Source: Zerene cesonia (taxonomy: Eukaryota; Arthropoda; Insecta; Lepidoptera; Pieridae). Taken from it: a stretch of DNA of 64,000 bases. Positions 33,509-44,230 of the stretch are shown here, one piece after another (positions within the stretch are counted from its first letter, which is position 1; the number at the start of each line of letters is the position of its first letter). The position numbers and the translations under genes were made by a program. The stretch covers positions 3,220,247 to 3,284,246 of the forward strand of contig NC_052127.1 of the NCBI RefSeq assembly GCF_012273895.1. The letters are read 5' to 3'. The notes under the pieces are model-generated. The model saw nothing but the letters and a program-made list of their open reading frames with translations. It had not been told where the DNA came from and made no database searches.

Positions 33509-33553
33509 GCAGAAGCTAGTCTAAATAGATATAATATTTAGACTAGCTTCTGC
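33509..33553. repeat. Tail-to-tail Helitron ends forming a 19-bp palindrome
   Basis: GCAGAAGCTAGTCTAAATA (33509-33527) is exactly complementary to 33535-33553. The left arm is a lone plus-strand Helitron 3' end, the right arm the CTAG end of the family B element. Confidence 0.85.
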
Positions 33554-33985
33554 CCGCGGCTAAACACGCGTTAAATTCGGAGTAGTTTAGTAGTTAATTT
33601 TTAGTTTTATAGCATTGAAATGCTTTATAAATGAGAAATTTTGAAAGAATAGAAAAAATTTGTTCACGAGGCAGGATAGCCACCAGCAGCAGGATAGCAA
33701 CTAGCAGCCACCCGTGATCCTGATCCTGAAGGATCACGGGTGGCCGAGAGGCTAGGCGTTGCTACGGTTAGGCAAGAAACGCAGGTTCGAATCCTGCCTC
33801 GTGAACAAATTTTTTCTATTCTTTCAAAATTTCTCATAGTTTAGTAGTTGTTTTGATACATATAAATCTTGCTATGAAACAATCTATTAAAAAAAGACAT
33901 AAAAATCCGTTGTGTAGTTTTAACGATCTAAGCATATATACATATATAGGGACAGACGCGGGAAGCGACTTTGCTTAATACTATA
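33543..33985 (-). mobile_element. Helitron-like family B copy split by a SINE
   Basis: 33543-33595 carries CTAGCTTCTGCCCGCGGC and AATTCGGAGTAG. 33850-33985 carries TTTTGATACATATAAATC, AAATCCGTTGTGTAGTTTTA and the end GCGACTTTGCTTAATACTA. The two parts join seamlessly when the insertion and one 13-bp duplicate are removed, compared with 19351-19553. Confidence 0.8.
33583..33849. mobile_element. SINE S3 foldback insertion with 13-bp target duplication
   Basis: TAGTTTAGTAGTT occurs at both edges (33583-33595, 33837-33849). The 241-bp body has 46-bp perfect inverted arms (33632-33677 and 33791-33836) plus an inner 14-bp pair (33707-33720 and 33731-33744, loop 10). The right half is a tRNA-like head: seven-base acceptor pairing TCACGGG/CTCGTGA, A-box TGGCCGAGAGGCTAGGCG, five-base T-stem with B-box GGTTCGAATCC. 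The left half is the tail and head of the same element in reverse. Confidence 0.85.
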
Positions 33986-34413
33986 TGGTGAAAAAGATTA
34001 CCTATCATGAAGTGACTGATGTGTATTGTAACAATTTTCAGGTTTTGTATCTGCATCATCTCTGTACACTGGATAATTTATCAAAACAACTAAATCGATT
34101 TGGGTGAAAATAATGCGCATTAACAAAAATTAGATTAATCTTCTTAAATGTAGGCGTCACAATAAGTAATTTCCATTACAATTATAAGGTAAGTGGCCGG
34201 GTTCCTCAGTCAAACATAATGATCGTTAAACGAACAAAGAACGCGCCCAATCGATCATAAATTGTTGGATAATACTTTTTCTTATATTACAGCTGGAAAT
34301 AATAATTATTTTTAATACGCTACTAAACTATTTACAAATTTTAAGATTGAAAATCGGTATGTATGTGGGTAAAACCCCGGAACTGTATTTTCCTCTGACT
34401 ATGCCGGCAGATC
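33986..34413. other. AT-rich stretch without recognised features
   Basis: Nothing identified up to the gap. Confidence 0.4.
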
Positions 34414-34771
34414 NNNNNNNNNNNNNNNNNNNNNNNNNNNNNNNNNNNNNNNNNNNNNNNNNNNNNNNNNNNNNNNNNNNNNNNNNNNNNNNNNNNNNNN
34501 NNNNNNNNNNNNNNNNNNNNNNNNNNNNNNNNNNNNNNNNNNNNNNNNNNNNNNNNNNNNNNNNNNNNNNNNNNNNNNNNNNNNNNNNNNNNNNNNNNNN
34601 NNNNNNNNNNNNNNNNNNNNNNNNNNNNNNNNNNNNNNNNNNNNNNNNNNNNNNNNNNNNNNNNNNNNNNNNNNNNNNNNNNNNNNNNNNNNNNNNNNNN
34701 NNNNNNNNNNNNNNNNNNNNNNNNNNNNNNNNNNNNNNNNNNNNNNNNNNNNNNNNNNNNNNNNNNNNNNN
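34414..34771. other. Assembly gap, 358 N
   Basis: Not a round number, so probably a sized gap. A Helitron-like core starts right after it, so the missing bases probably include that element's 5' part. Confidence 0.97.
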
Positions 34772-35051
34772 TTGGTCACGGCATCACGCGTGAATGGCTG
34801 GACCGATTTCACTAATTCTTTTTTTGTTGTATTTGTTATTATTAGGAGAGGGTTCTTACGGAAAAAATATTAAGAAAATCTCTCAGAAATATTGAAAAAA
34901 GTACATTTAATTTTGCATATTTTAAAAAACGCGAGTAACAAATGTCAATGTCATTCACAGCCATAGATTATATTTATATAAGGAGTTGAAATAGGGAGAT
35001 GAAAGCGATATAACCGAATACCACGCGGGCGAAGCCGCGAGCGGAAAGCTT
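34772..35051 (+). mobile_element. Helitron-like family H copy, 5' part in the gap
   Basis: GGCTGGACCGATTTCACTAA core, ending ACCACGCGGGCGAAGCC, GCGAGCGGAAAGCTTG (CTTG for CTAG). Hairpin CGCGGGCGAAGCCGCG intact. Confidence 0.7.
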
Positions 35052-35414
35052 GTTTAACATAAAAATGAAAGCTACCACTAATATCGCTATATATGAAGCC
35101 GCAGGTACGTTTGGCTGTGGGGCGTTTGATTTATTCACAACACGGCATCCGCTGAAACTTCGTGCGGTTTGATAACCGTGACAAAATATAATTTACATAT
35201 CCGCAATCTACGACCGTATCGCATAATTGTATGTGAAATACGTTGAAATGTATGCGTACGAGCATTGCCTGAAGTTTCTAATTAATTTTGGTTGATAATA
35301 GTTGCTTAAAATAATACTGCTTACAGTATACAGTAGTATCAGTATTCAGTATGCTGATAATGCTGTGTATCTTTTGCTTTGATCATAAGGGCGAAGTTGC
35401 CGCTAGTAATATAA
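35052..35414. other. Unassigned, short Helitron trace
   Basis: 35389-35406 (GGGCGAAGTTGCCGCTAG) is a lone plus-strand 3' end of the C/H type. A stretch near 35100-35220 is slightly GC-richer without a frame. Confidence 0.4.
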
Positions 35415-35625
35415 TCCTACTTCCTATCCTACTAATATTATAAATGCGAAAGTTTGTATGGATATGTATGTGTTTGTTGCTCTTTCACGCAAAAACTATT
35501 GAACCGATTGCAATGAAATTTGGTGCGTAGACAGCTGGACAACTGGAATAACATGTAGGCAACTTTTTATCCCTACATTCCTACGGGATATGGATTACGC
35601 GTGTGAAATCGCGGGGCGCAGCTAG
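35415..35625 (+). mobile_element. Helitron family A copy
   Basis: 5' end of three iterated units (TCCTACTTCCTATCCTACTA) after AA, complete core, hairpin CGCGTGTGAAATCGCG, GGGGCGCAGCTAG|T. Confidence 0.9.
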
Positions 35626-37510
35626 TATAAATAAAGTATGTAACTCTTCCATATTTACCTACAAAATATTTAATTAGTTAATTACCAGCTAGTGAAGACT
35701 ATATCTGATAATAATGTAGTAAACTTTATGCTAATCTCAGTCCTACATCAATCTGAAGCGCAAGTGTCCGAGCTAAATTGAGGTTCACAGTTTATTTTTA
35801 GACATAGATCACTTTAATCGAAACAAGCTCGCAGAACTAGGTACCCTAAAACGTAATTTATTTTACTCCTTTGTACCATTTCGCAAAAGCTTTTCAACTC
35901 AAATCGGAGTGCACATAAAGTGTTTGGAACTGCAAAAACAAGTGAACAAGAACTCTTCTGAAAATAATTAATTTAAATCTGCGAGGCGACATTACAATTG
36001 GTCGGTGCTGCCAGACTGAAAATTAATGTTGGTCTGGAATTTTCCCGAATTTGAAGTGAAATTCGAAGGTATGTTTTTGATTTTGATTTATTACAAATTA
36101 GCTGCTTATCAAAGCTTTAGGCGTTAGGTTTACCTGAATTCATTAGTATGTTTAAAATTGCATACTAAAATCTATGTCACGAGTATCGTCTGATAAGCGA
36201 TAGAACACACAGCGTTCCTTTTTATTCATCAATTAATGGGGAGCGACTACAATTAACTTCATTAAAATTCATCATATCTTTAGACTAGCAAATATTCTTA
36301 ATTTGCTAGTAAAGTTTCTTTTAAAAATAAAATTTGACATCTTAACTATTGACACTGAAAATCAATTTAATTTACTATAATATTATGAATTTCAATTGTT
36401 CAATTCTTCATGATTTATTAAGACAAGTATTCGTAATAAACATGGTTAAAAATCATAACTAAACCGCGAAATAGTAATGAGACATTGTTTTGATATTCCT
36501 TATACTTTAAAATTCGAACACTCTTGTTGTTAAACGAAATTCTTAATTTATTCAGCACATTACCCGAATACACATAGCATGCAGTTTCGCTAACATGCAT
36601 CAATAATTTCAAATGGCCTGTATATTTACATAAATCTGTACATATGTAGAAATACAGCAAAAAGTGTCGGAATAGTGCGGACAGGGGCAAAATTTAGCAG
36701 CGTCACTACCAGCCAATTACTAAATAGTTTCGACACAAAGATTCACCCTCTTTTATAAGCCGGATGATGCGGCATTCCTATAAATATATCCTTTTATTAT
36801 GGAATATCGAGCACATGCTAATATATTAATTCCTGCGTATAATGTCTAGCCCTTTTACGATAATATGAGTATGGTAATTAACATGACTTGAAAGACAGTT
36901 TATGTTGACCTAGAAGAAGCAAGTATAAACTTTTACTATTTACATCAGCACTTGGGTACATGTACCTAGAGAATCATGTTTACAAATGAAATAATAAGTA
37001 ATAGGACACAATGAATACATGAATCGTTTATTATAATTTAGGTTACATTTAAGATCATTAATTAGCAAATCAAAGAGACAATGCGAACCGACTTGAAGAC
37101 TTCACTTTTAAAATAAATGTACAAATGATAATCACAAAGCTATTACGTTGTCTGTATGTATCTTTTTCTTTTGTTTTTCAAGAGAAAGCAATACAAAACA
37201 CAATATAACATAATAATTGACCAAATTGTGTAAAATCAATTTTTTATGGTCAGTTAATATAGAAAGCAATTAAAATATGACAAATAAATCAACAAACATG
37301 CAAACAATAATCAAATTCAAATCCGATCAATTGTTGAATCTGTTTGTAAGATAAAAAGTCGTGTCTTCTATCATGAAAATTGTATGGGTCTATTTAACAC
37401 AACCCCTCATAATATATTCAGTGTAACATTCAACAACTCCGAGTAAAAATCGACACCGATACTTAGAATTGTAAACTTTTTTTTTTATTAAAGCTTAAAA
37501 ATATAGCCTA
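35626..37510. other. AT-rich stretch without recognised features
   Basis: About 1.9 kb. A minus-strand frame at 36418-36690 has no supporting motif. Nothing else identified. Confidence 0.4.
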
Positions 37511-37620
37511 CTAGCTTTTGCCGCGGCTTCGCATGCGCGTCAGAGGAGTTTATGAGATGTTATTGTATACATAAATCTTCCTCTATCGAATAAAAACAAG
37601 CCATCAAATTGCGAAGTCGC
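37511..37620 (-). mobile_element. Helitron-like family B fragment
   Basis: CTAGCTTTTGCCGCGGC, TTCGCATGCGCGTCAGAG, ATACATAAATCTTCCTCT; distal part replaced by GCGAAGTCGCC. Confidence 0.65.
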
Positions 37621-37847
37621 CTTTTGGTTAAAATTTACAGTAAGTGGTGTACCTATATGTATGTGGCTATATGACACATTTTTAATGTTCACAGTTCACA
37701 ACGGCATAAAAGCCATCTTGCATCCTTAGTATCTCCATAAATATGTAGTGGTCGTTGGCTTATGGTGCACGGAGAAACTTGAATAAGTTTATGTTTGCAT
37801 CATTTATAAAGTTTCATAAGTTATGTAATAAATCTCAATAAATAAAA

Positions 37848-38446
37848 ACAAAATATAGTTTAAAAAAACTAAAAAACACGCTTTTCGAGCACATCAAACT
37901 AAAAACTATAAAATAATTTTTAATATAAGCTGAAAACAATAATGAACGAAAAATACTAATATTGTTGTGAATAATTTTTAATATAAACTGAAAATAATAA
38001 TGAATGAAAATACTAGTATTGTTGTGAAAAAAGCGTGGGGCGCTTTGTGCCATATTTTTCGTGTACTCGATTGGAGTTATATATCTATCGTACAAATAAT
38101 TTTTAATATATTCTGAAAACAATAATGAACGAAAACACCTTATTTCTCACTTTAAACATGCAGATTTCATTCAAATTTCGTACACTTATCAAGAACCATC
38201 ATTCGTCCCATCATCCCATTGCTCAATACACGAAAAATATGGCACAATGCGCCCCACGCTTTTTTCACAACAATACTAGTATTTTTCATTCATTATTATT
38301 TTCAGTTTATATTGAAAATTATTCACAACAATATTAGTATTTTTCGTTCATTATTGTTTTCAGCTTATATTAAAAATTATTTTATAGTTTTTAGTTTGAT
38401 GTTCTCGAAAAGCGTGTTTTTTAGTTTTTTTTAACTATATTTTGTT
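37848..38446. repeat. Foldback element with about 220-bp arms
   Basis: 37848-38065 and 38227-38446 are near-identical in inverse orientation. Each arm holds two tandem copies of a roughly 58-bp unit (AATTTTTAATATAA..., GAAAACAATAATGAACG, AATATTGTTGTGAA). A third partial unit sits in the spacer (38097-38136). The spacer also holds an inverted K fragment (38150-38205). A related 60-bp unit repeats outside the right arm (38454-38515). Frames here encode the same peptide twice and are artefacts of the inversion. Confidence 0.85.
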
Positions 38447-38559
38447 TTGTAATTTTTAGTTTGACCTGCTTTAAAAGCGTGTTTTTTAGTTTTTTAAAAC
38501 TATTTTTATTTTTCACTTTTTAGTTCAATTTTTATTTAAGTAAGGCAGTAGGTGCACGA

Positions 38560-38880
38560 GGCGCTCTCTGTCTTACCAACATTTGGATAGTAGATTCTTT
38601 CACTCTCATAGTTATCACAAATCCCAGGACACCAAATCAGAGTTACATGGGAATTACGGTTTTACTGCGGAAAGGGTACCTGAGGAAACGTCCAACCTAC
38701 ACATTTACTGCCCGGAATTTTACTAGAAAAAATACCATCCGGTTTATGTAAGAAACATAAAATAGAAAAAATTTAATTTTTTTTTCCGTCACAGACGAGA
38801 TTTGAAACTACGTCCACGGAGCCTGTCATTGTACGTCAACTAAGACTGGCGCCTTAGCCCGCTCGGCTAACGAACGAACT
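38560..38880 (-). mobile_element. SINE S4-like element (tRNA-derived)
   Basis: Minus strand: TTAGCCGAGCGGGCTAAGGC (A-box type), later GTAGTTTCAAATCTCGTC (degenerate B-box), then a poly-A run (38778-38786 as T on plus) and a unique-looking body down to about 38560. The limits of the body are uncertain. Confidence 0.5.
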
Positions 38881-38949
38881 AACAGTAACAGAATGTTATA
38901 ACAGTCATAAGCTGTTAGCCCTTACGTAGAGGATACGTAAGGAAATTGT

Positions 38950-39150
38950 TAAATCCTGGCGCTCCTGATCAGGATAATGGGATAAACTTACTATATTACT
39001 CTATTGGCACCAGTTCTTGATAAGTGTACAAAGTTTGAATGAAATCGGTTCGCGGGAAGTGGGAGAAAAACGGGTGTGAGTTACATACATACATACATAC
39101 AAACATACAAGTGAAGCTAATAAAAGCGTGTTAAAAATAAATAAATACAC
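38950..39150 (+). repeat. Repeat family K copy
   Basis: CCTGATCAGGATAATGGG, GTTCTTGATAAGTGTACAAA, GAATGAAATCGGTTCGCGGG, (ACAT)n and AGTGAAGCTAATAAAAGCGT. Confidence 0.55.
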
Positions 39151-39344
39151 AAAATAAAGAAAACAAACAAAATAAAACACTTCCGCCTTTGCAACATTGG
39201 TTGCCTTATAGCTTAATAGGAATACCCTATAATTTTCGAAAACATCAATCAATCGTTGTTATATTGTTATGTATAGTGAGATAATAATGTATTATAAAAT
39301 AAACGCATTGAATTTTTTTTATGTCTTCAATGAATAACATTTTA

Positions 39345-39570
39345 CAATATATACTGTTGAGAAATTATTAAAAATTTGAAAAATTGTCTCGGCCACCCGT
39401 GATCCCTGAGCCGAGAGAGAGGCCGAGACGCTAGGCGTTGCTACGGTTTTGGCAAAAAACGCGGGTTCGAATCGCTCCTCGTGATCAAATTTTTTCGATT
39501 CTTTCAAAATTTCTCATTTATAAAGCATTTCAATGCTATAAAACTAAAAATTAAACATATAGTGTTGTTA
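39345..39570 (+). mobile_element. SINE S3 copy with inverted head piece
   Basis: 39391-39405 (GGCCACCCGTGATCC) is the S3 head in reverse; the forward element follows: GGCCGAGACGCTAGGCG, GCGGGTTCGAATCGC (B-box), CTCGTGATCAAATTTTTTCG, and a tail TTATAAAGCATTTCAATGC. GTCTCGGCC (39386) pairs with GGCCGAGAC (39421-39429). The left flank 39358-39385 resembles the inverted tail. The same tail occurs inverted in 33596-33631. Confidence 0.75.
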
Positions 39571-40190
39571 TGTTGTTTCGTATACACCTTATTGTTACGC
39601 ACATAACGGGACAAGATAATTACAATATTATTGAGTTCAGGATGTCATACATATGTAAATCGAGTGATCAAAGCATAAGCGATTTAATAATGGAGATGGT
39701 AGGTACATATTCCATTCATACGTTGTTGTCGGGATAATAGCGGCATATTCCATTTTTGAATCTAAAAAAGAAAATTATCCGCCAGAACTTTTAAAATAAA
39801 AAAGGATTCTATGGCCAGGACTATATTAGGGCGTTCGAATTATGAAATTTAATTAAAAAAAAAAATAATTTCAGAATAAATGCGTTGAAACAAGCTTAAT
39901 CTTTAAATTTCTAAGACTAACAATAACACGAATAGTGCTAATGCCTATTTATTTAATGAGTGCCGGTGTTTTAATACAAAAACAATAGGCGTAGCCAGAC
40001 AAATGTATCATATCCAATATCTTCCCATTGTCTCTGCTGTTATCATAAAAGATTTGGCTATAGCGCTTTTAAAATACTCTATGATCGTATCCAAGGGAAC
40101 ATATCAAACACAATCGTATATTATACAACGTGAATAGAATAATGATATTACAATGAAATTCAAATTACACCTAAAACACGATATTTCCGT
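39571..40190. other. AT-rich stretch without recognised features
   Basis: Nothing identified. Confidence 0.4.
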
Positions 40191-40392
40191 GACGCCTTTT
40201 GATACAGTGGTAGTAAGAGCGTAGAACTATGGGGGCCTGGATTCGATTCCCGGTGAGAACTAAAAAATGTCTCGATCTTACAGGACGTAGAAATCTGATC
40301 ACCTACTTGTCCGTAAAATCAATCAGTGAAATAGATTTTCAATGCATGTGCCCCCATATTTCACAATTGGACACGAGAATTCAAATTCATAG
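40191..40392 (+). mobile_element. SINE S2 copy
   Basis: GACGCCTTTTGATACAGTGG (A-box region), GGATTCGATTCCCGGTGAG (B-box), ATGTCTCGATCTTACAGGAC, ATCACCTACTTGTC, ends GGACACGAGAATTCA. Diverged from the minus-strand copy at 10978. Confidence 0.7.
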
Positions 40393-40547
40393 ATAGTACC
40401 TATATCATGAGCCGAAATTATTTTTAGGAAAATTGCAATTATATCATAACGGAGTAATGGAATATTGAGTTAAGTACGTGATTCTATAAAATTTATTTCT
40501 CTATTTTCCAAACATTCCGCTTATAAAATGTAAATCCGCCCTAAGTG

Positions 40548-40690
40548 TTCAAGCGTCATTGATTTTACCCGTGGCATACATTACACATCCAACGGGGAAA
40601 GAGTTTTTGATATCGGTCCAGTAGTTTCTCAGATCAGCGCGATCAAACAAACATTTAATAACTTTTACATTATTATAGTATAGATTTAAC
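40548..40690 (-). mobile_element. Helitron-like family C fragment
   Basis: GATATCGGTCCAGTAGTTTC, AGATCAGCGCGATCAAACAA and TTATTATAGTATAGAT on the right match the 5' half of C in reverse; no CTAG. Confidence 0.5.
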
Positions 40691-41514
40691 GAATTATTGT
40701 GTCCTAATTTCATAAGACCATTCAATATCATTATTTATCACAAGTAAAGGAAAATCAAGAAAAAAGGACATTGAAGTATTAAATATTGATATATATTTTT
40801 CATGACTATTGATGAGTGCTGTATAATATTCAATAATAGGCCATTAATACAACCGTGCATTATCAATAAATATAATATTGAGCCTGAAACATTGTGTTTG
40901 AATTCGCCTCAGTTGTACAATAAAATATTATCCCGACATTTCGGGGTCAGCATTTTTTCATATCCTGCCCTTGGAGCTGTTGATCTTACTATTTTATACA
41001 TTTGAATAACCTGGTTATTATAGAAAAGAATAATGTTTATTTTAGACGGAAAACCACAGATATAAATGTGGGAAGTAGTCAAAACTAATGTGCTTAAATA
41101 TTAAACACTATACTGACAATATCGTATTTTTAATTTTTTCATATTCTATGCTAAAATGTTTTATAAAAACATGTTTCACTAAATTGTCTAATTTTATTAT
41201 TCATTTCAAATATCACTTTATTTAAGTCGCTCGTAAGGTTTTATATGAATTGATCACAACAGATACCTACGGCCCTTTCTAACAATAAGCTTTAAAAGTA
41301 TTATAATCCATATACATCAATTCGTTCAAAAGGAGAAGTCGAAATTCCGAGTCACTTACAAATCCGTTTTAATCAAGATATTCTGCCAAATGTAAAATTA
41401 AAACGGTTTTAATAACTGTTGTGCAAAACATACCTCTATTGATGGTTAATTTTTCGAATACAATTCTGAATGCAGATAAATCACTAAAAGCACAATTTTT
41501 TCACACTATTACGA
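40691..41514. other. AT-rich stretch without recognised features
   Basis: Nothing identified. Confidence 0.4.
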
Positions 41515-41551
41515 TATAAAACGCGGGCGTACAATTGACCGATTTTTCAGT
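41515..41551 (+). promoter_or_regulatory. Candidate TATA + initiator promoter
   Basis: TATAAAACGCGGGCG (41515) and TTTTTCAGTGG (TCAGT, putative +1 A at 41549) are 34 bases apart, slightly longer than the usual TATA spacing of about 30. The following 70 bases (GCACATGCGTTCCGCGCG..., to 41620) are GC-richer than the flanks. No convincing coding exon follows: the first ATG opens only ten codons. Confidence 0.3.
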
Positions 41552-41993
41552 GGCACATGCGTTCCGCGCGACGGCCAAACGTGTACTGAACTTTTCAGGG
41601 CTTCAGGCTACAACGAGGGAAATGATGGAACACCGGTTCTCTCCAAATTTTCTTATAGAGCGCATGTCTTAATTCGAAACGCGGAAATAGGAGCTTTATA
41701 ACACTGTAAAATAGGTTAAATTTTGCGTGTACGCTGTTTTCATTAATCCATTGTTAACATATAAATGTTAATGTTGCCACACTTCGACAAATCCAACCCA
41801 CCTATGGGAATAATTAATGACCGTTTTAATTAACTATTTATGGCGAAAAAGAGAAAGTCATGTACGCCTAAGGAAAGGACTATTAATATCTCGATATATT
41901 ACGGTAAGCATATACTAGGAAGTGGAAACTGCCCGATGCATTCGTTCCATTTGTTATAAGATACAATGTATGTGAGTAATTTCATTAAAACAG
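41552..41993. other. Unassigned stretch after the promoter candidate
   Basis: GC-richer to about 41700, then AT-rich. On the minus strand TATAAAG occurs at 41700, but no initiator is placed correctly. Confidence 0.35.
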
Positions 41994-42268
41994 GTCATCA
42001 TCATCATTATCAACATCAGCCCTTATATGTTCCCACTGCTGGGACGCTGGCCATGTGTTGGCAGATGTCACATGTCGTCGAACTTTTTGATTTTCGGACA
42101 TGCCGGTTTCCTCACGATGTTTTCCTTCACCGTTTTAAGCAGTGGTGATGTTATCGACATGTGCAGATAAATTGAAAAATAAATTTATTTCCTGCACGCT
42201 CGCCCGGTCTTGAACCCCGATTTATCAATTTTGAAGTCCTAGGTTCTCACCAATGAGCCACCACTGCT
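41994..42268 (-). mobile_element. SINE S1 copy with internal deletion
   Basis: Minus strand: AGCAGTGGTGGCTCATTGG head, a B-box changed to GGTTCAAGACC, body, GTCCCAGCAGTGGGAAC and the (ATG)n tail. The CTCATAGGAGGCC region is deleted. ATTAAAACAGG and TTTAAAACATG flanks may be a worn target duplication. Confidence 0.8.
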
Positions 42269-43498
42269 TTTTTTAAAACATGTATTTTGCGAAAATTTTA
42301 TGAATTCCATAAATATTATAACAATACCAAATATACATCAGCCAAATATACAATCTACAGCTTGCATTTACGATATCAAATACGTCATCAGAAAATAAAA
42401 ATTCTGAAGGTAGACAATAATAGCTAATCATTTACTCCTGCAAGTACAGCCAGTATCATATTGGTATTACAATAAAAACACTTGACATTTTTGTTAAAAT
42501 ATAAATATAGATGAAATCTCCATTTAATAAACGTCTTTCGATACTACCGTTCGGTTCGAACATAATTTATAAAGGAATTTAAACAATGAGGGAAGTTCGC
42601 TCGTCGCTTCTTCATTAAACTTTTAATCTACCTCACTTGAGTTAGCTTACAGGGTGTAAGTGAACATATAAACTGATTCTAATAGAGTTTATGGACGGAT
42701 AGAAAAAATATATATATTTGGATGTTAGTGAGTGACGCAAAACAGATGAAGAGATTTGGATCTAATTTGATATAATGGGAGATGGTACCTATTATTATGC
42801 CAAAGCTTGGATTAATTTAATTAGATATAGAATGTATTATTTTTTTCATTGGTTGAACATGTCATTTATTTATAATAAAGAAAATGGCGTTTGTTTCCTA
42901 AATAATATAATAATAGTAATTCTGTTTAGTCAAATAAATGTTTCTTTCTTTCTTTCTAAATGATTTCGCAAGTGTTTTTCAAAGACAAGGAATTTCAATA
43001 TTAGCGTGAAATTTTCATTTACATGTGATCCGACTTTAAAAATTAAGGAAAATTTTAATGTGTTTTTGTGTTTGCTACCTCTGAACTATCCACTGAAACC
43101 TACTTTCGCATGGTCCAATTTTGTCGGGTTCTTACAATTTGGAGGCAGTATAGTTTCTTGTTAAAAATAATTGTTGTGTCAAAATAAGATATCTAATAAC
43201 TATCCTCTCAAAACAACATATTATTACGAACAAAATATGGCGGTAATTACCCTTCCAATACAGTTAAATCATGTCTTCTACATAAACAAACATAATATGT
43301 GTACAATCAAACTAGTTCTTGGCTCGAAGCACCTGGAGTGTGCCAGATCAATTCACCAGCTCATGGCGCGATTGATATAACACAGGCAATATTAAACTTG
43401 AAATTTGTACAAACATCGGCTTAATTAATATTTCATGCACCGGGTATTAATCGTAGTGGGATAGGATTCCGGTAACGACCTTCAAAATCACCTTGTCA
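42269..43498. other. AT-rich stretch; short TTTC microsatellite
   Basis: 42939-42958 is (TTTC)4-5. Frames at 42775-42963 and 43171-43380 are not supported as coding. Confidence 0.4.
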
Positions 43499-43706
43499 TC
43501 CTATCCTACTACTAATATTATAAATGCGAAAGTTTGTAAGGATGTGTGTGTGTTTGTTGCTCTTTCACACAAATACTACTGAACCGATTGCAATGATATT
43601 TGGTACGTAGATAGCTGGACAACTGGAATAACATATAGGCAACTTTTTATCCCAATATTCCTACGGGATACGGACTTACGCGAGTGAAACCGCTGGGCAC
43701 AGCAAG
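43499..43706 (+). mobile_element. Helitron family A copy
   Basis: TCCTATCCTACTACTAATAT start after A, full core, weakened hairpin (CGCGAGTGAAACCGCTG), CACAGCAAG end in place of CAGCTAG. Confidence 0.88.
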
Positions 43707-43844
43707 TAAATAATAATTTAATGTGGGAGTCGAATGCGTTTGGGCCACCTCGCACTGGAAGGAACCACATCTACACAAAAGATTGGCGTGAAATTAGTTG
43801 CATGCAAATTTGTGCGGGTATGAATTACTTGACTTACGTTGCTA

Positions 43845-44230
43845 TGTCCTCTAGCTGGGGTAGAGGGCATCCACAGTGCTCGGCCAGCTACTAAAGGAGT
43901 ACTTTAGTGATTTTCCCTATTTAATTCGCTCCATGTTTCCAATTTCCTTGGCCTTCGCTATGATTGTCCGCCGCGTGTATCATTTGGCAAATAGGAGAGC
44001 CGGTGGCCGGTATTCTTCTCCTTACCTTCCATTATGTTCCTTTATTCCTGTCGTTATATTGCTACTTATCCCTTACTCCTTAAAGCGGGTCACACATTTC
44101 CAGAGCCCCTACTTCTGCAATAGATAGTTAGTAGTTCTGCATGGGTTCTGTAAAGGCGACTCTTTACCATCAAATGAACCACTGATAAAAGTTCAAACCA
44201 GACAGGCAGGTCACACTTAGAAAAAAAAAT
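43845..44230 (-). repeat. Family P-related repeat, diverged
   Basis: Minus strand: CATTTGATGGTAAAGAGTCG, CATGCAGAACTACTAAC, GCAGAAGTAGGGGCTCTGG, CCCGCTTTAAGGAGTAAGGG. Closest to the P copy at 53631-53810. A frame at 43876-44127 inside it is not a gene. Confidence 0.45.

Noticed and set aside
33733..33804. tRNA gene
   Set aside because: Acceptor and T stems pair, but position 33 of the loop is not T, and the sequence is part of a SINE repeated at 39345-39570.
34347..34812. Frames over the 358-N gap
   Set aside because: Created by unknown bases.
37835..38434. Three similar proteins on opposite strands
   Set aside because: The same AT-rich unit read from inverted arms; no coding bias.
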